Positions 8,165-15,667 of a DNA stretch of 34,902 bases are shown piece by piece. Source of the DNA: Bacteriovoracaceae bacterium (GTDB lineage Bacteria > Bdellovibrionota > Bacteriovoracia > Bacteriovoracales > Bacteriovoracaceae). The notes under the pieces are model-generated. The model was not told the DNA's origin. It did no database searches and saw only the letters and a program-made list of their open reading frames with translations. A program made the translations under genes and the position numbers. Each line of letters begins with the position of its first letter. Position 1 is the stretch's first letter. Location: assembly GCA_947461175.1 (NCBI GenBank), contig CANHIY010000014.1:1-34902 (forward strand). The letters run 5' to 3'.

Positions 8165-8548
8165 ATGAAAATTCTTTTTAAATTTACGATCTTAGCAGTT
8201 CTTGCCAGTTGTACCACCATCCACTTTAGATCTAACAATTCAGTGCCTGTCACTTTTGATGGAAATCCCAAGCATCAAAAAGAAGTCTCAATTGTTGGCC
8301 ATAAGCACTTTTACTTCTGGGGTGTGGAGCCCGAGGAGCATGAGGTCTTTATTGACGATGAAGTGAGGAAGGCCGGCTACGATGGTATTTCAAAAGTCAT
8401 TATTTATGAGCATAAAAATCCTCAAGACATGCTCATATCATTTTTGACTCTGGGCCTTTATTTACCTCGTGGTTACACCATCGCAGGTTTTACTTCTGGT
8501 GACATGCTCCCAGAAGAAATTGAAAATACAGTAAACACTCAAGAATAA
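8165..8548 (+). CDS. Bor-like small outer-membrane lipoprotein
   Basis: At 127 aa it begins with a short signal peptide and a lipobox (LASC, Cys16). The body shows the layout of lambda Bor/Iss proteins: a HKHFYFWGV strand (Bor: HHFFVSGI), a variable middle part, then ISFLTLGLYLPRGYTIAGF, close to Bor's LLGFITLGIYTPLEARV. Bor/Iss proteins are surface lipoproteins linked to serum resistance in E. coli. Here the link is fold-level only and the role is unknown. It has its own promoter-like site, no visible Shine-Dalgarno and a hairpin terminator downstream, so it is probably a single-gene unit. Confidence 0.6.
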   Translation: MKILFKFTILAVLASCTTIHFRSNNSVPVTFDGNPKHQKEVSIVGHKHFYFWGVEPEEHEVFIDDEVRKAGYDGISKVIIYEHKNPQDMLISFLTLGLYLPRGYTIAGFTSGDMLPEEIENTVNTQE

Positions 8549-8589
8549 ATTTGACCGTCAGGAAGGGGTCTTCCAAGGATGGATACGTT

Positions 8590-8612
8590 AAGGCCAAGGA
8601 TGGCCTTTTCCT
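8590..8612 (+). terminator. Putative terminator after the Bor-like gene
   Basis: AAGGCCA (8590-8596) and TGGCCTT (8601-8607) form a 7-bp stem with an AGGA loop, followed by TTCCTTT and further T-rich sequence. In the reverse direction no T-run follows, so it should mainly serve the plus strand. A second small hairpin (GGAAG/CTTCC, 8561-8574) precedes it. Confidence 0.6.
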
Positions 8613-8625
8613 TTATTGTCTTTTG

Positions 8626-8934
8626 CTATCTTTTTAAACGATGGGCCCTTCTGTTCCATAATGGTTTCGTGATGAGATTAAACCATAGGAAAAAACCCAG
8701 AAAACAGGTGAAGAAGATAGAAACAGCATAATCAAAAGTCAGGGCATTGTTCATTAAGGCCATGATGGAAAACATCCCGAAGGCAAGACCACCGAAGGCG
8801 AGGGTCATCACTAATGTGAGCTTAAAGGTCATGGGTACCTGGGGTTCAGGTCTTAAAAAAGAGAAGGGCCACCAGATAAAATCTTTATCAGAAAGCCAGT
8901 TATGAAATTGAGTCAGTAAATCTAAAATTTTCAT
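8626..8934 (-). CDS. Small two-helix membrane protein, unknown function
   Basis: The 102-aa protein has an N-terminal soluble stretch with the motif FIWWPFSFLRPEP (residues 19-31). Two hydrophobic segments follow (about 38-60 and 68-88), and the tail is basic (NRRAHRLKR). It does not match a family I can name. The start overlaps the helicase stop by four bases (ATGA in minus-strand sense), so it is co-transcribed and likely coupled to the helicase. The hydrophobic pattern and the overlap make it a probable real gene. Confidence 0.65.
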   Translation of the reverse strand: MKILDLLTQFHNWLSDKDFIWWPFSFLRPEPQVPMTFKLTLVMTLAFGGLAFGMFSIMALMNNALTFDYAVSIFFTCFLGFFLWFNLITKPLWNRRAHRLKR

Positions 8935-10946
8935 TCTTTTAAACTATCCATGAGGCCACCAAAGAAGTTCTTTTTAAAAACTTTCACTTCTTCTTCACTC
9001 ATGTCTCCAAAATTTGTTCTGTCTACTTCTTTATAACACTCATTGAGCTCAACGACAAAACGAGATTTAAACCGAGGGATCATTTTTCCATAAATTTTTC
9101 TCTCTTTAGCATGGGTCATGATGAGCTTTTTTCTCGCTCTGGTGATACCCACGTAACAGAGTCTTCTTTCTTCGTTAATATCAGAATTTTCAACAATGGT
9201 TTTTTTATGGGGCAGAAGCTCTTCTTCCATACCCACTAAAAAGACATAATCAAACTCTAATCCTTTAGAGGCATGTAAAGTCATGAGGGTCACTTCATTT
9301 TTTTTAAACCCTTCCCCTGGAGCGTGGGCATCCTGAGAGTCAGCTAAGAGTAACCTTTCCACAAAATTTTTAAGAGAGGCTTCATCCTGGTAGCGGTCCT
9401 GAAAACGGTCAGCAGTGAGGATGAAGTTTTTTACATCATCTTTTTTTCGAGAGGCGAGTTTTGCCTGGTCATAACTTTTTTCGATAAAATCATAGTAGTT
9501 TAATTCTTCAATGAGGAGAGTGATGGCCTCAACGAGGTTTTTTTCCTGGAATACTCTTTGGTATTTTTTGATGAGCTCAAAGAAATTTTTTATCCCCTCG
9601 TGCTCCTCTTCTTTCCCTAGAATCTGAAAAAGGTGCTTCTTTTGTTCCAAGGCTTTTTCAAGATTTTTATTTAAGGTCACTGTACCAATACCACGGTGAG
9701 GGACATTAAGAATTCTTCTTAGGGCGAGCTCATCCTGGGTATTTTGTATCAGGGCCAGGTAGGCGATGATGTCCTTAATTTCTTTTTTTTCATAAAACTT
9801 CTGGCCCCCAATAATGGTATAGGGAACCTGGCCGATCCGGAGCTGATCCTCAAAGGGAGGAACCTGGGTGTTGGAGCGGTAGAGGATCGCTATTTCAGAT
9901 AGAGAAATTCCATGGGACTGAAGTCTAATAATCTCTTCAACCACCACCGAGGCTTCATGATCTGCTTCACCACAGGCCCACAAGAGGGGAAGGTGTCCTT
10001 CCATCTGAGAGGTCCTCATGGTTTTATCTTTTCGGTTAAGATTAAGTTTAATCACTTCATTGGCGAGATTTAAAATAGGAAAAGTTGAGCGGTAATTTTC
10101 CTCAAGCTTAATGACCTTGGTATTTAAGTAGTGTTTTTCAAAATTTAAAATATTTGAAATGTCTGCCCCTCTAAAACCATAAATAGACTGATCATCATCA
10201 CCCACGACACAAATGTTTTGATGAGTGGATGTGAGTCCCTGGATGAAAGAGAACTGCAGGGCGTTTGTGTCCTGGTACTCATCGATCATGATGTACTTAA
10301 AGCGCTCTGAATATTTTTTGGCCACCTCTGGATACTGTTTGAAGAGTTTGACTACCAGGAAAAGAATATCATCAAAATCCAGGGCATTATAGAATTGGAG
10401 CTTATCCTGGTAAAAGTGATAAATATACTCCGTGGCCCCGTCATAATTATTTTCGGGGTCATAAAATTTACTCTTCACAAACTCATCAGCGGAAATGCCT
10501 TGGTTTTTTAAAAAACCAATTTTCGACATGATGATCCCACGGTCGTAGGACTTACTTGAGCGGTAGTTTTTTAATCCCTCTCGCACGATACTCATCTGAT
10601 CGGCCTGATCATAGATGGTAAATAAATTATTATAACCTAAATGATGAATGTCTTCCCGAAGGATGCGGATCCCTAAAGAGTGAAAGGTGCAAAGGGTGGT
10701 GCCCTTTCTTTGACGGGAATCCACCAGGTGGGAGACCCTCTCCTTCATTTCAGCGGCGGCCTTGTTGGTAAAACTCACCGCAAGGATTTCTTTTCCAGAA
10801 ATTTTTTTATTGGTGAGCATGTGAGCAATTCTATAGGTGACGGTACGGGTCTTCCCTGAGCCAGCTCCTGCGAGAATTAAAACAGGGCCCTCCACCGTTT
10901 CGGCAGCTTCGCGTTGTTCAGGATTTAAACCAGCTAGAGATATCAT
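8931..10946 (-). CDS. UvrD/Rep/PcrA-family ATP-dependent 3'-5' DNA helicase
   Basis: This superfamily 1A helicase of about 671 aa has GLNPEQREA (Q-motif region), Walker A AGAGSGKT (residues 26-33), FTNKAAAEMKERV (Ia), DEYQDTN (Walker B), GDDDQSIYGFRGAD (III), LEENYRS (IV), TLHASKGLEFDYVFLVGMEE (V) and YVGITRARKKL (VI). The spacing and HASKGLEF...LPH context look closest to E. coli Rep, but PcrA/UvrD cannot be excluded, so no symbol is given. It would unwind DNA at stalled forks or in repair. I prefer the ATG at 10946 (MISLAGLNPEQRE). A TTG at 11027 would add 27 residues unlike the family and leave 26 bases before metG. A good promoter ends just before the chosen ATG. Confidence 0.92.
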   Translation of the reverse strand: MISLAGLNPEQREAAETVEGPVLILAGAGSGKTRTVTYRIAHMLTNKKISGKEILAVSFTNKAAAEMKERVSHLVDSRQRKGTTLCTFHSLGIRILREDIHHLGYNNLFTIYDQADQMSIVREGLKNYRSSKSYDRGIIMSKIGFLKNQGISADEFVKSKFYDPENNYDGATEYIYHFYQDKLQFYNALDFDDILFLVVKLFKQYPEVAKKYSERFKYIMIDEYQDTNALQFSFIQGLTSTHQNICVVGDDDQSIYGFRGADISNILNFEKHYLNTKVIKLEENYRSTFPILNLANEVIKLNLNRKDKTMRTSQMEGHLPLLWACGEADHEASVVVEEIIRLQSHGISLSEIAILYRSNTQVPPFEDQLRIGQVPYTIIGGQKFYEKKEIKDIIAYLALIQNTQDELALRRILNVPHRGIGTVTLNKNLEKALEQKKHLFQILGKEEEHEGIKNFFELIKKYQRVFQEKNLVEAITLLIEELNYYDFIEKSYDQAKLASRKKDDVKNFILTADRFQDRYQDEASLKNFVERLLLADSQDAHAPGEGFKKNEVTLMTLHASKGLEFDYVFLVGMEEELLPHKKTIVENSDINEERRLCYVGITRARKKLIMTHAKERKIYGKMIPRFKSRFVVELNECYKEVDRTNFGDMSEEEVKVFKKNFFGGLMDSLKE

Positions 10947-10955
10947 AAGGCTTGG

Positions 10956-10984
10956 AGGATAAAAAGGAGTAGCGGAAGTGTCAA
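10956..10984 (-). promoter_or_regulatory. Putative promoter of the helicase gene
   Basis: On the minus strand, TTGACA (10984-10979), a 17-base gap and TATCCT (10961-10956) form a good sigma70-like site. The -10 ends nine bases before the preferred ATG and no Shine-Dalgarno lies between. This supports both that start and a nearly leaderless mRNA. Confidence 0.6.
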
Positions 10985-11053
10985 AATCAAAAGACAAAAA
11001 AGACCTTACTTTGTACACTACCCTCAAGTCTAAATACCTTTATTTGAGGTTTC

Positions 11054-12760
11054 ATGAAATATTTAATTACATCTGCTCTTCCTTATGCCAATGGCCCTAT
11101 TCACTTTGGTCACATTGCTGGAGTTTATTTACCAGCAGATATTTTTACCAGGCATAAAAAACTAAAAGGGGTGAACGCCATTCATATCTCTGGTTCAGAT
11201 GAACATGGTGTGGCGATCATGCAAAATGCTCAGAAGGCAGGAAAAAGCTACCAGGAATATGTCAACGAATGGCACCAAACTCATAAAGAGCTTTTTGAAA
11301 AATATGACATTACATTTGATTTTTTTGGACAAACCTCTGCTCCTTATCACAAAGAAGAAACTCTTAAGTGGTTTAATGACCTCTTAAGTAAGGGACTCAT
11401 TGAGAAGAAAGCTGAAGAGCAGCTTCAATGTCAGTCTTGTCACAACATGCTTCCAGACCGGTTTGTGGAAGGGGAGTGCTACTCCTGTCATTACCCTGAG
11501 GCCAGAGGTGATGAGTGCCCATCTTGTGGAACGTGGATTGATCCTTTAAAACTTATTAATCCTGTTTGTAAATTTTGTGGATCCAAAGAGGTTAAAGCTG
11601 TGGATTCATTCCAGTGGTACCTCATGCTCTCAAAAATGCATGGGAAGTTTCAAGATTGGTTTGAAACAAGAAAATCCGTCTGGAGAAAAAATGTCACTCC
11701 TTTTGTGGAATCCCTCACAAAAGATAACCTGGTTGACCGGGCCATCACCCGAGACCTAGATTGGGGGATCCCTGTTCCCCTTCCTGAGGCCCAAGGGAAA
11801 AAAATCTACGTGTGGTTTGATGCGCCTATTGGTTATGTCTCAAACACCAAAGAGTTTTTAAAAAATTCTCATCCACAGGATGATTACTTAAAGGACTGGT
11901 GGCACAACAAAGACGTCACCATCGTCAATTTCATTGGAAAAGATAATATTATTTTTCACTCCATTATTTTCCCCGTCATGTGCCTTGGGACAGGATTTGT
12001 GAATCCAGTGACAGACCTTCCGGCCAACCAGTATGTTAACTTAGAGGGAAAACAGTTTTCTAAATCCAAGGGGTGGTACGTGGATGCAGAGGAGGCCATT
12101 ACTCAGTTTGGCCCTGATGCCCTTCGCTTTTATTTAACCTCCCTCATTCCAGAAACCTCGGATTCAAGTTTTACCTGGAAGGGGTTTGAATTAAAAATAA
12201 ACTCAGAGCTCGCCAATAACATCGGAAACTTTATTAACCGTGCCATGAAGTTTCTTGCTAAAAACTGGCCCGAGGGGATGAAGTCAGAAAAATTTGACCC
12301 CTTCTTTAAGGACCACTCTCATGGCGTGGAAGAGTTTATCAAAGAGTTTCATGAACTTCTTGATTCCTATCAGATTAAAAAAGGCCAGGAGCATCTTATG
12401 GCCTTGGGCTCAAGGGTCAATCAATTCATCACCGAACGGGCCCCTTGGAGCGAATTTAAAACGGATCAAGAAAAGGCCGCAGAAACCATCGCGACCTCTA
12501 CGGCCTATGTTCTGGTCCTGGGAGTCTTTTTTGCTCCTTATTTACCTCACTTATCAAACTCCATCTTGTCCTACTTTGGTCTTTCTCACCAAAGTGAGAT
12601 CGTGAAGGCCCTATACCAAGGAAACCTTGAGGTGATGAAAAATTTCTTCTCAAAAGATTTTAAACTCCAGGTAGAACCCCAGGGACTTGTCCCGAAGATT
12701 GATCCAAAATTAATTGAGGAACTTGATTTAAAGCTTAAAGAAAAAAGTGCAAGCCTCTAA
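11054..12760 (+). CDS. metG: Methionyl-tRNA synthetase
   Basis: This class I synthetase charges tRNA-Met. In its 568 aa are SALPYANGPIHFGHIAG (HIGH motif as HFGH), a connective-peptide zinc region with four Cys-x2-Cys pairs (CQSC, CYSC, CPSC, CKFC, about residues 125-175), DWGIPVP, YVWFDAPIGY, FIGKDNIIFH and the KMSKS loop as QFSKSKG near residue 333. It ends soon after the anticodon-binding helices, so it lacks the C-terminal tRNA-binding/dimer domain of E. coli MetG (677 aa). TTTGAGG gives a ribosome site 5 bases before the ATG. Its stop codon overlaps the stop of the convergent gene. Confidence 0.97.
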   Translation: MKYLITSALPYANGPIHFGHIAGVYLPADIFTRHKKLKGVNAIHISGSDEHGVAIMQNAQKAGKSYQEYVNEWHQTHKELFEKYDITFDFFGQTSAPYHKEETLKWFNDLLSKGLIEKKAEEQLQCQSCHNMLPDRFVEGECYSCHYPEARGDECPSCGTWIDPLKLINPVCKFCGSKEVKAVDSFQWYLMLSKMHGKFQDWFETRKSVWRKNVTPFVESLTKDNLVDRAITRDLDWGIPVPLPEAQGKKIYVWFDAPIGYVSNTKEFLKNSHPQDDYLKDWWHNKDVTIVNFIGKDNIIFHSIIFPVMCLGTGFVNPVTDLPANQYVNLEGKQFSKSKGWYVDAEEAITQFGPDALRFYLTSLIPETSDSSFTWKGFELKINSELANNIGNFINRAMKFLAKNWPEGMKSEKFDPFFKDHSHGVEEFIKEFHELLDSYQIKKGQEHLMALGSRVNQFITERAPWSEFKTDQEKAAETIATSTAYVLVLGVFFAPYLPHLSNSILSYFGLSHQSEIVKALYQGNLEVMKNFFSKDFKLQVEPQGLVPKIDPKLIEELDLKLKEKSASL

Positions 12761-13236
12761 TCGTGGTGGTAGCGGGGATCAATTTTTACTTTAAAATTAT
12801 TTCTGGGATTAACTGGATCATAGATGGGTTGGTCCCAGCTCTCCATAAGTTTTCCAGAACGGGCATCCACTAAGACCCGGAAGGTGGTGGTGGCGTTAAC
12901 CTCATTTTTTAAGGTCACGATGTAAGACTGGGCCCTCACTTTTTTCCCACCATAGTTCCAAGGAATTTCTTCCACTTTTTCAAACGACATCTCAGATAAA
13001 GAATCTTTCACCATATTTCTTATGGTTGTTTCCATTGTCTTTTCATGTCCCACATGGTGTTTAACTGCATCAGTGGCCACATAAGGCAGAGCCTCTTTAT
13101 TTTTTTCCTTTATCAAAATTTTTTGAGGATTCATCTTTTTTGTTATGACTTTTTGAGTGGAGGATTCCTGCCCCCTAAAAAAAAGAAGTAATCCCAAAAA
13201 AAGCACAAAAAAAAGAAAAGATATTTTTTTATTCAT
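12757..13236 (-). CDS. Small exported or membrane-anchored protein with a PepSY-like end
   Basis: At 159 aa it has an N-terminal hydrophobic segment (residues 5-20) with Lys before it, so it is exported or anchored. The C-terminal part YIVTLKNEV...FRVLVDARSGKLMESW resembles the strand-strand ending of PepSY domains (evyvDaktGkv), which often inhibit or accompany metallopeptidases. This is a weak resemblance, not a firm domain call. The start overlaps the end of the metallopeptidase lipoprotein gene by 8 bases, so the two are very likely co-translated. That fits a peptidase/inhibitor or chaperone pair, which is inference. Confidence 0.6.
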   Translation of the reverse strand: MNKKISFLFFVLFLGLLLFFRGQESSTQKVITKKMNPQKILIKEKNKEALPYVATDAVKHHVGHEKTMETTIRNMVKDSLSEMSFEKVEEIPWNYGGKKVRAQSYIVTLKNEVNATTTFRVLVDARSGKLMESWDQPIYDPVNPRNNFKVKIDPRYHHD

Positions 13237-15613
13237 TCACTTCAAAATCAAAGTTAATAATTTTAAAAGGCTTATGCCCATTGTAGTCCAGGTCAATAAA
13301 ATCATCGTTTCCGTTTGTGTAACAATCAGAACAATTACTAAACCGTGCCCTGAGTCTGCATCTAAATTTTGTACCCGGTGGGATCCACTTGTTTACTTCC
13401 ATAAGAAGTAAGTTTCCAACGTTAAAATTCTTCTCTTCAGTATTTTTTACCACCGATTCATAATACGTTTTTTGAGGCTCAATTTTCGAGAAAAATGCAT
13501 CATTTCCCCCAGGTAAAAACCTCACAAGGCACTCGTGGCGATTGAAGTTAAAGTCAACTTCACTTGGATTGGTGGTCGAATAACCGAGGCAGTCCTTATC
13601 GGTGAGGGAGAGGCCACTTTTTTTTCTGTACTCATCTTGAGAAACCCATTTTGAGGTTTCTCCTTCTTCTGATAAAACCATACAGGCCGGAGAAAAATCT
13701 AAAGAGGTTATATCACATGTTCCACCACTTACCGCCCCTTCATCCATAGTGGTAATGTCATCCACCTTACATGGACTAAAATTGCGAGAACCATAATTAT
13801 TCACATGATCCCAGTCCGTAGCAAGAACCTGAACTCCGGCCATGGTGGAGTTGGAGTTATTAACAATATTTGGGATAACTCCCAAAACTTCTCCCGGAGA
13901 GATGCCAAGATTATTATTATTAAATTTTGTTCCCGCCACATTGGTGCTCAAGGGAACGGGAACACCCTTATAAATGAGCTCCTTTAATATGGCGTCCACA
14001 TCAGAGGTGTTATCAATCAGATAATAACTTACCCGGTCCGGTTTATCGGTGGTCCTCTTGGCGAGGCTAATCATCTCTTTTGAGATCAGAATGGATTTTA
14101 GTCGTTTGGACTCATTAACTTTGGTTGGAGTAGTTGGAGAAGGTGAGTTAAAGAAGTTTTTAGATAATTCCTTTGTCGATGTTCCATCATCATTGTAATT
14201 TTTAAATAACAAGAGCCCATAATCATCCAGAAGTTTTTCTGAATCAAATGATGTGCAGGATGAGAGGTACTTGTTTATATTTTTTCCAAAGACTTGAAAA
14301 AATCTTCTGAAGTTGATGGGGTTATTATAATGGGTCCAGACATAGGAATAATCTTTATCAAGATTATTAAAATAAATGGTCTCAGTTTTAGGATTTAAAT
14401 CTCCAAGTTCACTTAACGTTGCCCCTAACAGAAGAAGAACATAAGAAGTCGTAAGATCATGATCTTCTAAACCACATTTTGATTTTAATTCTTTCGTCAG
14501 CGCCACTAAGTAGTGGGAAACAATTTGGCCTGCGTAGTGAACATCTTCATAAACTTCATCGGGATTATTTGGATCGTAAAGAAGATATTGAGGGTAGGAG
14601 AGTCTTTCGGAAGAGCTCTCAGAGATTCCCGGAATCCTATGAAGATCACTAGACTCTGACATTGGACGAGACTGCTTGAATGTTTTTCCTAAGGCAAATT
14701 CTCCGAATTCAGTCCTCTCATTCATTAAGAAGCTAAAGTAATCAGAAATCCCTTCACCAATGGCCCCAGCTTCACTGTATCCCATGGATCCAAGATTGGA
14801 TCTTAAAGGATGGTAATTGCTTCCGTCTCCATTTCTTAAATTCATCATAATGGATATGAAGGCATGGCCCAGTTCGTGATAAATAATACTTGGATCCTGA
14901 ACAAAATAAAATCCAGGATAGGCCTTTAATTTTCCAAAACACAGGCTCGGCCCTGCAGGTGAAAAAGATGCATTCCCCTCTAACTCACAATGAGAATATG
15001 AAGTTAAAAAATCATTTTTAAATAACTTTTTATCGATGCCTGTCATTTTTTTAAACCAAAAAAGTTCTGAGTCATCTAAATAAGAAGGGATTGATTTTGG
15101 AGAAGGAAAACGCTGAGTAATATCATAGGCAAAACCCAGTTTCTCTAAAAAAGTGCTCACCGTTTTATTAATATGGTAGAGGGTATTTACCTGATAGAAC
15201 TCTGGTGAGTCCGGAGCGAAGATAAAAGTTTGATCAGATTTTCTTTGAAGGGGAGTGGTATCTGATTCTTTGGAGAGTGATTTAATACAATCACTGATAA
15301 TCACATCAAATTCAAAAAATAACATGACACAGTTACTGGTTAGATCATGATTATCAGTAATGAACTGTGGGATATCATTTGTGAGGGAGGACATTTTTAT
15401 ATTTTTTAAACTGTAATTTTCTCCGGCCAGGATATAGGGACTATCTTCATAAACAAAGGCCTTACCATCAAGACTTCCATCATTCATGGAAATATCACTT
15501 CGGGTATTTTTTGGAGTCAGTTCCGTAGGAGTACAGGATGTTAGTAACACCAGTAAAGAGAAGATATAAATATTTTTTCCAAAAAAAGGTTTTGGATTTT
15601 TAAAAAGATCCAT
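13229..15613 (-). CDS. Lipoprotein zinc metallopeptidase (HExxH...E gluzincin, fungalysin-like)
   Basis: The 794-aa protein has a signal peptide and lipobox (LLTSC, Cys27). The middle holds YHELGHAFISIM, with H246, E247 and H250 as zinc ligands and general base, then AGAIGEGISDYFSF, with E287 as the likely third ligand. The last motif resembles GEGWSDF of M36 fungalysins, and DVHYAGQIVSHYLVAL lies where M36 enzymes have their PHYNGEIW helix. The rest shows no family I know. The C-terminal 200 residues carry about ten Cys, suggesting disulfides. It follows the 1002-aa secreted protein gene by 54 bases and overlaps the PepSY-like gene. It would act outside the cytoplasm; the target is unknown. 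Confidence 0.75.
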   Translation of the reverse strand: MDLFKNPKPFFGKNIYIFSLLVLLTSCTPTELTPKNTRSDISMNDGSLDGKAFVYEDSPYILAGENYSLKNIKMSSLTNDIPQFITDNHDLTSNCVMLFFEFDVIISDCIKSLSKESDTTPLQRKSDQTFIFAPDSPEFYQVNTLYHINKTVSTFLEKLGFAYDITQRFPSPKSIPSYLDDSELFWFKKMTGIDKKLFKNDFLTSYSHCELEGNASFSPAGPSLCFGKLKAYPGFYFVQDPSIIYHELGHAFISIMMNLRNGDGSNYHPLRSNLGSMGYSEAGAIGEGISDYFSFLMNERTEFGEFALGKTFKQSRPMSESSDLHRIPGISESSSERLSYPQYLLYDPNNPDEVYEDVHYAGQIVSHYLVALTKELKSKCGLEDHDLTTSYVLLLLGATLSELGDLNPKTETIYFNNLDKDYSYVWTHYNNPINFRRFFQVFGKNINKYLSSCTSFDSEKLLDDYGLLLFKNYNDDGTSTKELSKNFFNSPSPTTPTKVNESKRLKSILISKEMISLAKRTTDKPDRVSYYLIDNTSDVDAILKELIYKGVPVPLSTNVAGTKFNNNNLGISPGEVLGVIPNIVNNSNSTMAGVQVLATDWDHVNNYGSRNFSPCKVDDITTMDEGAVSGGTCDITSLDFSPACMVLSEEGETSKWVSQDEYRKKSGLSLTDKDCLGYSTTNPSEVDFNFNRHECLVRFLPGGNDAFFSKIEPQKTYYESVVKNTEEKNFNVGNLLLMEVNKWIPPGTKFRCRLRARFSNCSDCYTNGNDDFIDLDYNGHKPFKIINFDFEVNE

Positions 15614-15667
15614 ACCTTTATCTTATCGACTGATTTTTAAAAATTATTACCGATTAAAACGGTGGAG

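Noticed and set aside
10947-11027. TTG start adding 27 residues to the helicase
   Set aside because: The extra residues are unlike the family N-terminus and a good promoter overlaps them.
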